Assembly (NCBI GenBank): GCA_034766995.1
Contig: CM068313.1
Location: 34,502,496-34,566,495, forward strand
Direction: 5' to 3'
Source of the DNA: Acanthacorydalis orientalis
Lineage: Eukaryota > Arthropoda > Insecta > Megaloptera > Corydalidae
Length of the DNA: 64,000 bases
The position numbers and the translations under genes were made by a program. A model generated the notes under the pieces. That model worked only from the letters and a program-made list of their open reading frames with translations, did no database searches and was not told where the DNA came from. Every line of letters begins with the position of its first letter. Positions within the stretch are counted from its first letter, which is position 1. This document shows, in pieces, positions 47,830-60,025 of this stretch.

Positions 47830-48560
47830 CGACGGTCGTTTGATAAGCACAGTAAAGAAGCAAGTTAAACACCGTTTTTTGTAAAAAAAATCGATTTTAT
47901 TTCTCAACATTGTCTCCATTGAGGGCTATACACTTGGTCCATTGAGTCTGTAAGATATGCATTGACGGCGGCGATGACACCCTCATTCGAAGAGAATTTC
48001 TTTCCATCGAGCCAAATTTTTAGGTTTGGGAAGAGGAAGAAGTCGAACGGGGTCAAGTCAATATAATAGGTGGATGAGAAATCAATTCGAAGACTAATTC
48101 GTTTCGAAGACTAATCGTCATAATTCGTGCAATTCGACGGTTGATTTGTGAGATGGCGCGTTGTCCTGGTGAAAGAGCACTTTTTTGTCCACCAATCTTG
48201 ACCATTTTTGTTTCAGCTCTTCTTTCAAATGGTTCAATAATGTTCCATAATAGGCTCCTGTTATCGTTTTTCCTTTCGTTAAGTAGTCCATCAGGATGAT
48301 TCCTCGGTAATCCCAAAACAGTTGCCATTACCTTCCCAGCCGACAAAACGGTCTTCACTTTCTTCGGCGCACTTTCAGCAGATGGATCCATATTTTATCC
48401 ACGATGATGAATCAACACAAAAGGCCTGCTCGTTTTTTTTCCATTCTTGCAGCAACAACTACAATGCTCACTTCACACATCTGTACAACATGAACAACGC
48501 GTCGCTTTTGGCTGAAATTTCCTCTATGCTAGTTTGAAATGTGGCACTTGATAGCTAATC
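47830..48560 (-). pseudogene. Internally deleted mariner element with broken transposase
   Basis: Minus-strand DD34D mariner remnant. A start-like ATG GAA AAA AAA CGA lies at 48442-48444, but soon afterwards the frame jumps to DPSAESAPKKVKTVLSAGK and VMATV (48391-48310). The helix-turn-helix domains and the first catalytic Asp are therefore deleted. Then, with a frameshift, come ILMDYLTKGKTITGAYYGTL, KKVLFHQDNAPSHKS (second catalytic Asp kept) and LTPFDFFLFPNLK (third Asp kept), KKFSSNEGVIAAVNAYLT, a gap of about 25 residues, QTQWTKCIALNGDNVEK and TAA at 47897-47899. A local duplication of ATTAGTCTTCGAA breaks the ELVFEL stretch. The left boundary may be the TA at 47828-47829 before CGACGGTCGTTTGATAAGC; the right end is uncertain. 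It cannot make active enzyme. Confidence 0.85.
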
Positions 48561-48569
48561 ACCAAATGA

Positions 48570-48755
48570 ATGATGGTGCCAAATCATAGAAATTTACCAA
48601 ACTTATCAAACGATCCACAAATATATGAAGATTGCACTAATGCCGAAACGACTGTGTTAAATAGCAAGAATTATTTCATATCAAAGGAGAATAATAGTAA
48701 AAGTGTGAATAAGAACTCGTTGAAATTAGTTGAAAGTACGTTCATGATAAAATGA
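48570..48755 (+). other. 61-codon open frame beside the mariner remnant
   Basis: ATG at 48570 opens MMVPNHRNLPNLSNDPQIYE and ends at 48753-48755. It is rich in Asn, Ser and Lys and fairly acidic at the start. The next frame continues with ordinary-looking residues past TGA, then a third frame. It lies just outside the presumed right end of the mariner copy. Chance is the simplest explanation; a relic of the region interrupted by the mariner is the alternative. Confidence 0.15.
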
Positions 48756-49064
48756 CGATTTTAAGAAGCAAAAATGAATATTTTTTTAATTAAAAATCAA
48801 CACGTTCAAACCAACAATGTAAAGGTATACTTAAATTAAAAAAAAAGACATTCTCGCGATAAAATCTTTGATCAGGACAAAATTAATTAATGATATAAAA
48901 AACGGAACACAATTTAAAAAAAAATCGAGTGTTGAGGAAAGTGAAATGGAACCGAAATGCTATATAGTAAAAATAATGCATATTTATTTTATTGCAGATA
49001 TATTTATAAAACATGCATAATATATCCAAAGTTGGTTTATAACTTATTGTTACCTCCTCGTGAT

Positions 49065-49069
<5 letters not shown>

Positions 49070-49129
<60 letters not shown>
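49070..49129. repeat. (TA)n(TG)n(TA)n compound microsatellite
   Basis: TA 30 bp, TG about 20 bp, TA 9 bp. Confidence 0.97.
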
Positions 49130-49131
<2 letters not shown>

Positions 49132-49432
49132 TTCCATAACTAATAATAGAAAGTAAAAAAAACACAATTCTTTAAAAAACGAAATTATTTTCAATATCAT
49201 AACATATTTTAGGAACCAACTTCGATCAAATGCTTCTTTTAAAAAAATTGTAATAAATATAATCGACCGAGTTATAATGAAAAAATGAAAAACATTCATT
49301 TCATTTATACACTAATAATAATTTTTTGAATACAGTAACATACTTCAGGCAGTTTATTAAAATTTGTAAGATTTATTATAATTTTAAACCAGAGAATATT
49401 ATACACCCACAATTATATGAACGTGTACATTT

Positions 49433-49440
<8 letters not shown>

Positions 49441-49477
<37 letters not shown>
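49441..49477. repeat. (AT)n microsatellite
   Basis: 37 bp, preceded by CATACATAC. Confidence 0.96.
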
Positions 49478-49486
<9 letters not shown>

Positions 49487-49843
49487 ATTAATGAAAATGA
49501 ATCATCGTTATAAATTATTTACTAATTAGCACCAAGCACCAATAAAGTATATTGTTAAGATTACAAAAATATAAACATTACGTGTCATTCACCGAAAACG
49601 CTGTAAAGAAAATAAAGAATAAAATGCAATTTCTTTAATTGGCTTTTTAAACTAAGGCCTTAATTACATAGTTAACAAGCGATAGCGTCCGAACAAAAGC
49701 AATTACATTTTCTCTTATAACATGTACGCTATTATATTTATCTAGAATTAAAAGTTACACAGTTTGATTTTTTTTCAAGTCTATATTCGATGTTTTTTTT
49801 TAGTTCATTTCCCGTCAGAGAACTCGTTTTTTATATTCATTAG

Positions 49844-49844
<1 letters not shown>

Positions 49845-49890
<46 letters not shown>
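49845..49890. repeat. (TA)n microsatellite
   Basis: 46 bp. Confidence 0.97.
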
Positions 49891-49893
<3 letters not shown>

Positions 49894-50451
49894 AGACTTT
49901 AAACATGTTATATAGAATAGTTAATTTATCGATTCGAATAGATATTAAAATGATTCATTATCTAGATAATCACCATATAAACGATCTAATAATAGTAATG
50001 ATGACCTAATTGTAAATGAGTTTGTTTCGACTCCATTTCTCGAAGAACAAAAATGCAATTAAATTAAATGCTACAAGAAAAAGTTGAAATCGTGACGTTA
50101 ATATATTATATTTCATTATACATTGTTTATTGTATTTTATGATCATAAAATAATACGTACGCCCTGTTTAAATTATTGAGCATATCATGTAAGATTACGA
50201 ATAACCTGTTTAACATTGTAGAAGTAATAATAGTGTCTACATAATTTACTTTTTAATTATTTTTCTATAATTAATTTTTATTATAAATTAATTTTTAAAT
50301 GTAAAAGCAGGTGTCAATTGACCTTTTAAAAAGTCAAGGAGTCTTTTAAAAGTGAGTTATTTGTTTATATATGTTAACATTCCGTGAACAATAAATCACT
50401 AATTAAACAACGTCACACAAAACTATACTTAAATTATATAAAAATCTTAAT

Positions 50452-50455
<4 letters not shown>

Positions 50456-50507
<52 letters not shown>
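50456..50507. repeat. (TA)n microsatellite
   Basis: 52 bp. Confidence 0.97.
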
Positions 50508-50508
<1 letters not shown>

Positions 50509-51025
50509 GTTCCGTTCAAAAACATGTAATGAATTTAATTTAATTTAGAAAGAAATTTTCATCAATGTTTATAAACCTTGATTTATACTGTATATGGTAA
50601 ACGAAAACAACTATCAACTTATACGATAACAACAACAGTGAGATAAACATGAAATATATTCAATAATACATTAATCGATTTTATATCAGGTTGAGCATAG
50701 AATTTATTATTGATTTGTTTTTATTTGCAAGAGATCCGGGATATACTTGACGTTATTTTTGTAATTTTAATACACCTTAAGAAGATAATTTTGAAATATA
50801 TAACAAAAGTATGATTTGCACTTCAGTTTTCATAAACCGTTTTTTTTTTTATAAATTAATGATATTTTATAACAATACAAAAAAAATTTTCTTAAGATGA
50901 GTTTTAATTTTAGAAACGTATTCATGAGTAAAATTGTCATATATTTCCTTAATTACGAATATTCTTAAAAAAACACTTAGTATTTTAGGATGAATATATT
51001 CATACACGCAGACACACATGCATAC

Positions 51026-51031
<6 letters not shown>

Positions 51032-51095
<64 letters not shown>
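51032..51095. repeat. (AT)n microsatellite
   Basis: 64 bp. Confidence 0.97.
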
Positions 51096-51101
<6 letters not shown>

Positions 51102-52277
51102 TCATGGGAAAAGTAACACAATACCCGAATTATTCATATAATACCAGCACAGGACTTAAAATACAAATGAACTGGTTATATTGCAACAGCAACAGAAACT
51201 ATTGACTGAAAACCAAAATATATAACAAATGACCAAAAAGAGATCAATGAACAGATAGAATAATGATATTGAATAGCAAATTGGAAAAGAGAAGCACTGT
51301 ATTGTTCCAACTGGAACAAATTAGACGTATTAACCGGACAGTACATTTTCAAAGGATGAAAAAGATAAGGCTGTTAATGTAAATATCTAAATCTTATATC
51401 AAATTATTATTTATTATATTGTAATTAACAACTAGATTTAAATTTAAATTCTTTGAATAAATTTTTTAAAGTATACGACCAAAAGCAGTGTCTGATGAAA
51501 ATCTGTAATCAACAATCAATCTACAATTGGATATTATAAAATTTATGATATTCGAGCAATCAAATGAACTAATACCTGTGAATGAACAAATGACTATTTT
51601 TCTACTACTTTACTACTAAAAAACAAAATCGAAGAAATATAACAAGAAAAGAACATGTCGAGAATATAACTGATACTTTCATCAAATATGAATATATCAA
51701 ATAATAAAATCGATACATTTGATTACGGAGTAATATAAAGCGAAAAGGCAATCATCTGAAGTTAGCTAGTCTCTAAATTCTTCTCTTATTATCCAAACTA
51801 GCTCCAATGTCACTTCAGTAGATACTCGAACACTGGATTAACTGAAGCAGAACCAGAGATATACTTAATAAGAAAAAATAAAGGCAATCATTATAAATTT
51901 GTCATAAAACGAAACAAATTTTGTTCCAATATTTTGATTATTATAAAGTGTATAATTTAAGTCGTCCCTGGTTAGAACTACGTTTTTTGAACAGCAAGTA
52001 AGTAAAACCAACGAACCAAAAGAACATATCCTTTCGAAAAAAAATATTAATTCAACAATTTTACAATGAAATGCTTGCATAAACTTTAGTGCCATCGATT
52101 TACTTGATTTTATTCATTTTTTGACAAAAAATTCTAAAATTTTAAGAAAGATAATGTCCAGAATGAATAAACATGATTTTCCAATAAGGACGCATTTTTT
52201 TAATTTGAAATAGAACACAGAATTTACCCTGAAATTTCAAGTTTCTTTATTGTAAATGATAATTGGGGATATTCCAT

Positions 52278-53110
52278 TTATAAATGAAAAACAGTATCGT
52301 ACAAGTGACTGGCACGTTGTTTCTTAGAAGTAACCATTCTTTTGTTAAAATTTTCAATAACATCCCTATACAGCTGGAGCTCTATCTCACCAATTACTTT
52401 TTGAATTTCATCTTTTAATGTGACCCCAAATAAAGTAGTCAAATGGTGTTAAATTGCATGATCTCGTTGGTCAATTACTATCTCCATTTCTGTAAATCAC
52501 GTAACCAGGAAATTTCGACCTCAATAAATACATTGTTTCATCAGCTGTGTGGCTTGTTGCATCAGTCTGCTGGAACCCCATATTCTCCAGAACAGTATTG
52601 CCCATAAAAAAGGTTATCATCTTTCGGTATCTTTCTCCAATCACAGTAATCGCTTTACCAGCCCGATTCTCAAAAAAGTAAAGACCAATAACTCCGCTGG
52701 ACTAAAGTACGCATCAAACAGTCATTTTTTCTGTATGCAGTGGCTTCTCAACGATCAGCCTCGGATTTTCTTCACTCCAGATACGGAATTTTTGCTTGTT
52801 AACGTCGTCAGAGAGTTTGAAATAAGTCTTATCACTAAAGATGACTTTTTCAGAAAAACCGTGTTGCTGTCAGTTGGTATCCAATTAAAAAATCCCCAAC
52901 ATAGTAAGTGATCTGCTGGCTAAAACTCTTGTATTAATTGAACATTATAAGTCTTCAGCATTAAATCTTTATGGAAAATATGTCACGTGGTCATTGTGGT
53001 GAACGTCGTGGAATTGACATTTCTGGCTCTTCCGATATACTTTCACGAACCAAGTCAGTGTTTTCTTCAGAACGAGCACTATGAACACGTGTCGGTGTTA
53101 AACGTCGTAT
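52278..53110 (-). pseudogene. IS630/Tc1-mariner-like transposase, decayed
   Basis: Minus-strand remnant of a cut-and-paste transposase of a kind common in insects. N-terminal part (about 53110-52990): RSEENTDLVRESISEEPEMS followed by IPRRSP, the usual HTH/linker region. Then DLMLKTYNVQLIQEF, a short decayed gap, and FSEKVIFSDKTYFKLSDD with the first catalytic Asp. IWSEENPRLIVEKPL, SSGVIGLYFFENRAG and ENMGFQQTDATSHTA follow. Family members carry QQDGA here, so the second catalytic Asp is replaced (QQTDA). RSKFPGYVIYRNGD and SCNLTPFDYFIWG keep the third Asp. About 15 residues are missing before DEIQKVIGEIELQLYRDVIE. The end reads KKQRASHLYDTVFHL and TAA at 52278-52280. At least four in-frame stops and frameshifts are present. 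About 277 codons remain, against some 330-350 in intact copies by my recollection. The upstream terminus is not seen. Confidence 0.85.
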
Positions 53111-53279
53111 CAATAGCACAAGTTTCCTACCATACAGAAACATCCAAAACATCAACTTTTGTTAAGTTTATAATTTGTATGAGATGGAATCATTCTCTCG
53201 AAGACCCGTGTAGTTCGTATAATAATGTCTCATACGGGTCATGGTTTACGTTACTGATTTTCTAATTAAAAAAAATAAT

Positions 53280-53600
53280 GAAAACATGGACTTTTTCCAA
53301 TTAATACAAACACAACTCATAAATAATTGATGCAAAGGCCACAATGCCGATCTTAATAACAATGTTGTACATCATTAAAGAATATTTCATTTTAGAACAA
53401 TTTCGTCCATATTATACGTACTTTGCTCTCTATGTAAAAAATTCCGATGATACGTTTTCATATGATTAAAAACGTACTCAATCAAACAGTATCGACCATC
53501 ACGTAAAACATCAATAGAACAATTTCAAACGTTGATTCCCGTTTGTTCAAACATTACGGACAACCGAAACGAAACCACTACAGAATCAATTTAGCAAATA
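53280..53600. other. Intervening A+T-rich stretch
   Basis: Between the transposase relic and the G+C-rich island. No terminal inverted repeat of the transposon could be recognised here. Confidence 0.4.
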
Positions 53601-53619
53601 CAATTCGTTAATTTAAGAG

Positions 53620-53950
53620 TATTGTTCCTTTTCTGTGCGTCTCTGTCAGTCTCGGTGCTGGCGGTGGTGGTGGCGGCCGCAGCGGCGGCGACGTACCGAC
53701 GGAAGATCGGACGAGCGGGCGGTCGATCGGACGTACGGACGGACGACGGCCGCGTGTGGAGCGGTGAAGCAGACCTAGCAAACCTGAACGTCGACTGACT
53801 GCTGCCCGTCGAGTTCATTACGAATCAATCTTGTTGAAGACAAAAACAAATTGCTGGTTACCGAAAACGATGTACCGATGCAGTTCCGTCTATTGTTTTG
53901 AGGAATACATGACGACTCAGTAGTAACAACATCTCTGTCGGGATGAGATC
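53620..53950 (+). promoter_or_regulatory. G+C-rich island, candidate promoter and 5' leader
   Basis: The sharpest composition change in the window. CTCTGTCAGTCTCGG (53640-53654, containing the insect initiator TCAGTC) is followed by GGTGGTGGTGGCGGCCGCAG and a run of CGGACG, GATCGGACG and GTACGGACGGACG words to about 53765. The following 100 bp fade to average composition and contain ATG at 53870 with A at -3, opening a 17-codon frame (MYRCSSVYCFEEYMTTQ, stop 53921-53923). This fits a TATA-less promoter with a long leader and an upstream small ORF on the plus strand. The minus strand also has TCAGTC and a 75-codon Ser/Arg/Ala-rich frame (53591-53818), so direction is uncertain. Confidence 0.4.
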
Positions 53951-55159
53951 AAGAAAAAAACTGCTCTCTTGAAATTTCGATTCGAGTTTTCTCGACACGA
54001 GTTTAAAATAAACATCGATTACATTATTTTACTGGTTTTGAAATTCTTAATATGAAATATACATTGCTCTCGATATTTTTTATATTCTTTAAAAGAACCA
54101 CAAGTCAAGAAGACTTTTTTTAAAAAACATTTCCAATCTTTTCAAATATTTGTCGTTGTAGTAAATTGTTCATATATAATCAAATAATTCAAAAAATAAA
54201 TAATATGAGAAAAATAAGACTAAATCTCAGTGATTTTTAAGAGTAACTTTTTTTATTCATATCTATTATTATTATTATTAAACAAATCAACACTGAAAGG
54301 CTTATGTTCCGGTCAATAAATAAATATTTAAGCTAGTATGCAAAATAGAAATTATATCAGACACTGTTATTAAGAAAAATGCAATTGAAATTTCATTTAT
54401 AAATCTACAATAAGCAATACTTTTATTTATATTTAAGAATGGAATTAAATAAAGGGTAATAAAAAATTATAGCTAAGTTAACTAATGAGACAATATATGT
54501 AAGAGGTAACGAATAATAAAAGTGAAAAATAGTATGCAACTACCTGATTTAATCACCACGTTTTCTTTCAGTTTAGTGCTACTTTTATTTTATTAAAGTA
54601 ATTTGCCTTGTAATATTTTAATGACTTTTATTGCTGATATAATATTTATATTATTTTAGAGTATGTAATTTTAATTAGTGTCTATATTTAAAGAAAGTAG
54701 AAATAAAGTTAACTGCAAATTTTATAAGAAAAAAAAACAAGAATCTTTCTGCTAAACATAAATCAACCTGATAACATGTGTTTCATTCGAAACAATATTA
54801 AATCACATATGGCATATTCTTTCATTTAGTTTTTTGCTAAATAAAGGAACAGAAGAAACAAATTCTATAATAAGAAACAACCTATATGACAAGATTACGA
54901 TTAGTCATTGGTGCTCACTCGTTTTTATCGAAAAATGAATATCTAATGAAAAACATTGACTCTACTGTGTAAAATCTTAAACTATTAATAAGTTTTAATT
55001 TCGATAAAAATATTAAAAACTCTATGGATTCAAAAGACGGCTTCAAACAATTTTAAATGTAAATTTAGAAACGATAAATCTAATAAAATTAGATCACAGT
55101 CATTTTAAATGGAGATAAAGAAACAGACGTTTATTAACAAATATACATGCAGTAATCAA

Positions 55160-55195
55160 TATATATATATATATATATATACATACATACATACA
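55160..55195. repeat. (AT)n(ACAT)n compound microsatellite
   Basis: AT of 22 bp followed by three to four CATA units. Confidence 0.96.
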
Positions 55196-55631
55196 AGCAT
55201 ATAGATATAGTTAAGTATAGAACAATAGGCATATACTTGAATACGTATATGTATTTTTAATTTTTTTCCTTACTAATTAAACAACCGTGTAAAACTGCTT
55301 CACGTTCAACTCAATACCACCACGAATGCCGTCAATTTCCAACGTCTAATTAGCAGCCGTTTATACGTTGGTTGTGGTTATCGTACTAATTTAAAAATGC
55401 ACGGCAACTAGAAGAATTAGTACATTATGACGGGTTTTTTTTTCAGAAAATTTGTAATTCCATTAGTCAACATAAAACTCGACTATATTCAGAACATTAA
55501 TTATTCAATGCAAATTTTTATTCACTCCTCTATTTTCATAATTATTTACATGTATTTTAATCGCTACAACTATTCTATCTTCGTACATAAATAAACAAAA
55601 GGTATCCGTGCATATGATGTGTGTGTATATA

Positions 55632-55635
<4 letters not shown>

Positions 55636-55687
<52 letters not shown>
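55636..55687. repeat. (AT)n microsatellite
   Basis: 52 bp. Confidence 0.97.
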
Positions 55688-55693
<6 letters not shown>

Positions 55694-56067
55694 TCAAAAA
55701 TATTCTGCGCATACAAATAAGAAGATAAACTTGTACAGCAATTTCTATAAAATAATTGATAAGTAATTAACTTTTTTGACATATTAAATATGTCTGTGAC
55801 CAGTTACATTCAGCGATCATCAATACATTTTACAATTGCCTACATGGCATTATTATTGCATCAACCGCATTCCACTTTCAACTACCGACTTGTCTCATTT
55901 GGAAATTACAATCGGATATCTGTTTTAGCCAATAATGACGAGGAAACTTTTTATATACAATATAATGTTTATACAATGTGTACAACCATAATGTTATGTC
56001 AAATAGTCGTAAAGACGGCACAAATGCATTTTTTTCTTGTACGACCATTTATAAAGTCTGGTACAGT

Positions 56068-56076
<9 letters not shown>

Positions 56077-56131
<55 letters not shown>
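56077..56131. repeat. (AT)n microsatellite
   Basis: 55 bp. Confidence 0.97.
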
Positions 56132-56134
<3 letters not shown>

Positions 56135-56470
56135 GATTTCGTTTCTCCGTATTACAATTTTTCTTACGTTTCGACGTCGCGGCCATATTTAATTGCGCGT
56201 AACCGATTGTAATGTTTTTGACATTTTGATATTTGATATTTCTTGTTTTTAACTCGTCAAAGATCGTTCAATTAAAAAAATCGTTGGACGCCTTTTAATT
56301 ATGAATTGAACCCATTTTCAAAATTATATTCTTTACACAACCATTGAAAATTAATGTCCATAAAGATGAAAATAATAACTATCCTAAACAAAATGTACTG
56401 ACTCCTTGTGAAAAGTATTGTCATTATTAATAATAAAATTAGTCTGTCAAATTTTGTTGCACTAAAAACT

Positions 56471-56500
56471 AGAAAACCTATAATTAGAAAACCTATAATT
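56471..56500. repeat. 15-bp exact tandem duplication
   Basis: AGAAAACCTATAATT occurs twice head to tail. Confidence 0.93.
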
Positions 56501-56809
56501 TTCATAAATTTCATAATTTTTAATAAAACCAAATATTCTTTCAGAAAAGAGTATAACTTACAAATTAATAGCAAATAATTCGACAATTAAACAAAATGAA
56601 TAAATTTGTATACAATGACGTTGTCTTTTAATCAATACCTAAAAATACAACCCAAAATATATATTTTTTTCAATGTTCATTAAGTGAAAAATACTTCTTG
56701 CATATTTCTTAAATCAAGTTATTAAAAAAAATACAACATAATATGATTAACTTTAATTTTAAGAATATTATAAATCAATAAACATTGTTATTAACTTTTG
56801 TGATACCAT

Positions 56810-56840
56810 AACCTGTTAAAACCTGTTTTAACCTGTTTAA
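56810..56840. repeat. Decamer triplet AACCTGTTNN
   Basis: AACCTGTT at 56810, 56820 and 56830, a 10-bp period; a related GAACTGTT follows at 56842. Confidence 0.88.
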
Positions 56841-58580
56841 TGAACTGTTACGACCTCACCCCCTTCCGCAATGAGTGAAATTAGTGTTAATAAAATGGTA
56901 CAATAAACAAATATTTCAATAACGTTTGATAAGCAATATTTTAGTGGAAATAGATAATATAAAATTTGAAATCACATTATTTTCAGCATATTTAATGAGC
57001 CATCTGAATGCAAAGATTGAGTTTAATAATATAAATATGAAAATTTAACACCCAATTTCCACTATGAATTAAAACGATTGTTTGTATATTTAAAATTTTA
57101 TACTATTAAATTTGTTTTTCTTTTTAAGTTAACTATATTAACTATGGAGTACTAGGGTGCTGCGACCCTTCCTTTAAGAGAAACACAGTTATTGACAAAA
57201 TGAAAGGTCTAATATTTACATCAACTGAAATATGTTTCTATTTCTAATTGAAGAGAAAATTGGTTTTTATAAATTAAAGTATAAATAAAATTCATACATT
57301 CAAATTTTAGAAAATATCTTCTAATCTACAGATAAACGTACATCCGATTTAATCATTTAAAATTATTAAAAAAAATATTGTTTGCAGTCAACTATATGCT
57401 TTTCTAAATGTATCTGAATATATAAAAAATATGACCTTTTTGATAATTAAAAAATAACATGCGAGAAACGAATTCAATAACGTGGAGTATGATATAAATT
57501 AACAATTTCCATATAATAAAATTTTATGTATTACAAAATACGTATATAATCAAAATATACTGCGCTTTCAATTTGAAATAATATCAGTAATACAATTTCA
57601 ATATATTTTTAATGTGAATTATTCGAGCCCGTAACAAAATGCAAAATATGAGACCAGTAATACTTTACAAATGTAATGAGCTATTTTTAGATACGTATAA
57701 TAATATTTAAAATATCTTATATTTAATGGAATTTCCAATACTTATTTGAATTTTCGATACTACAACAATCTTTACAACTGAATCAAATTGAATGTTAACA
57801 TTTGCTTAACATTTTGTATTTAAATAAATGTATTGATTGAATAAATGTTATGAACGTGTACTATTCTAATAGGACAAAAACACAATTATAACTTATAATG
57901 AAATTTTAAACGTCAATTATTTGTTCCATAAATTGAAAAAAACACATACACATACACACACCATAACGATATTGATTTCGTTATTCGCTTGTCTTACGTT
58001 ACACTTCACATTAAAAATTGTTTTTAACCTGTTACAAAAACGATAATAATCAGTACATTATGCCTTTTATGAAAACAACATTATCGAACTGATCTATTAT
58101 AAATACAAAACCAAATATAAATTTTATGGTAATAACAAGTATAATGACATATAAAAATGGATACCACGTACCTCATTTACTTCTTGTAAACAATTCAATA
58201 AGAAACCGAATCCATATTAGGACTGTCATTTTAATATCTTTTTTCTTAATAATATTGGTACGCAATTTCAACACGACCGACAAACGGCACAAAAAAATCA
58301 ATTAAAGTCGATCACAATCAGATCGATTACCAAGAACTCATCCATCCATGGATGAATGACCACCACGCATTCCAGAAACGGCAGAAAACGTTATTAGCTA
58401 CCTATGTCGATTGCATTTAATAGATGACAAAGACATTTCTACAAACAATACGTACCTATTATACTTTTAACTTGGTCAATATTTGAGCATGTAGCTAGTG
58501 CTTTTATTGATATGTCGGCTGGTTTTTGTTTGAATATTTAATAAAAGCACATATGTGCACAAGTGTACACATTTATACAT

Positions 58581-58642
58581 GTGTATGTATGTATGTGTGT
58601 ATATATATATAATGTTTATATATATATATATATATATATATA

Positions 58643-58682
<40 letters not shown>

Positions 58683-58690
58683 GTATATAA
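58581..58690. repeat. Complex TGTA/TA microsatellite
   Basis: TGTATGTA units, then TA arrays separated twice by TAATGT; 110 bp, the longest in the window. Confidence 0.96.
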
Positions 58691-58847
58691 GATCAATTCT
58701 TAAGTACCTTAACTGGAGAATAAAAATAAATAAAATCACAATTTCAAGCGGATATTGATAAATATTAAAATTGCTTCAAGGCATTAAATATTATCTATAT
58801 TTACACAATGAAAATTTGATCGAATTTTATATATTTGATAATTATAA

Positions 58848-58852
<5 letters not shown>

Positions 58853-58900
<48 letters not shown>
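58853..58900. repeat. (TA)n microsatellite
   Basis: 48 bp. Confidence 0.97.
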
Positions 58901-58906
<6 letters not shown>

Positions 58907-59512
58907 AACGTTCATACATATCCAGATACTCAAACATAGTGACTTAATTAATGCTAAGAAACCTAATTAGTTTTAAGTGTCTTTATATAATTTTTAAATA
59001 AAGTGCCTTTCGTTGTAACTTTATATGTTACATTTAATCAAAGTTATATCCGTAATTAAGAACTTAAAATCATTTTACTTAATAGACTGCATAAAATTGT
59101 AAGTCTACCTTGTAATATTTAAACATTCGTTCATAGAAATAGATGTGAGAGAACGTTACTATATCATATTTAACTTTAGAAAAATTAACGAAGATTTAAA
59201 GCACTGCGCTATCTTTTTTAAATGTCGTTTATATGAATGTATTTCTTACATCAAGTCTTAGTTAATATTTCAAAAAATATGTTTACTTTTTCCAACAGTT
59301 TTCAGTATGTTTAGTAATTCTGAATTACTTACTTAAATAATATATATTAAATAATATATGACTCCCTTATTTATAAACCAACAGTCCATCAAAAAAAATA
59401 TGTTTCAGTACAATTAAATATAGGGTATTGTAAATAATACACACTTATTTTTTTACCACAAGTTTTTACATGATCTAAAAAGAAAACATTTCTTTTTTTA
59501 ATATAAAAGTAC

Positions 59513-59593
<81 letters not shown>
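59513..59593. repeat. (TA)n microsatellite with CA interruptions
   Basis: 81 bp with three ACATA interruptions. Confidence 0.97.
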
Positions 59594-59988
59594 GAGGCCC
59601 TCCGGAGGTGTGATGAGGTTATGAACTCATTACTATAATTAGTGATAAAGATTCAGGAATATTTGAAAAGGTCTGCCAATCTGCCAATTTCGAAAAAATG
59701 GACATACTTTAAAGCTCTGTATTTTATTAATAAAATGTTATTTTTTTAAGTAAAACAACAAATTTACTTAACATTAAATTAAGTAAAGAACAATCATTTT
59801 TACTATAAAAGAAAAATAAAGTTCCAGGATTTAATGAAGCTTCGGAAACCACAATAACTATAAAATTTGATTAATTAATTTGGTATTCATGAAACTACAT
59901 ATAAATTTATGGAACAAATTATCATATGTTACTAAAAAGCGATCAATCCGAATTACTAGTGATTTGAAACACAATCTACAAAATACAA

Positions 59989-59991
<3 letters not shown>

Positions 59992-60022
<31 letters not shown>
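59992..60022. repeat. (TA)n microsatellite
   Basis: 31 bp. Confidence 0.95.

Positions 60023-60025
<3 letters not shown>

Larger units (their letters stand above)
48860..52270. other. Gene-free A+T-rich stretch
   Basis: No gene recognised. Five TA arrays, and a non-TA segment from 51200 to 52270 without any clear feature. Confidence 0.5.
53960..58560. other. Gene-free A+T-rich stretch
   Basis: No gene recognised. Slightly mixed patches occur at about 55290-55430 (CCACCACGAATGCCGTC) and 58290-58410 (CATCCATCCATGGATGAATG). Three arrays, an (ATT)n run at about 54264-54280, and the small tandem repeats at 56471 and 56810. Confidence 0.5.

Noticed and set aside
48322..48537. 71-codon plus-strand open frame
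   Set aside because: It lies antisense to the mariner transposase and its 5' leader.
52549..52911. 120-codon plus-strand open frame
   Set aside because: It is antisense to the transposase relic, whose conserved motifs all read on the minus strand.
53591..53818. 75-codon Ser/Arg/Ala-rich minus-strand frame
   Set aside because: Open because of high G+C and simple triplet repeats; the island reads better as a promoter or leader, though the strand is not settled.
56299..56586. 95-codon hydrophobic minus-strand frame
   Set aside because: Ile/Leu/Phe-rich translation is what A+T-rich DNA gives by chance; part of it is a 15-bp tandem duplication.
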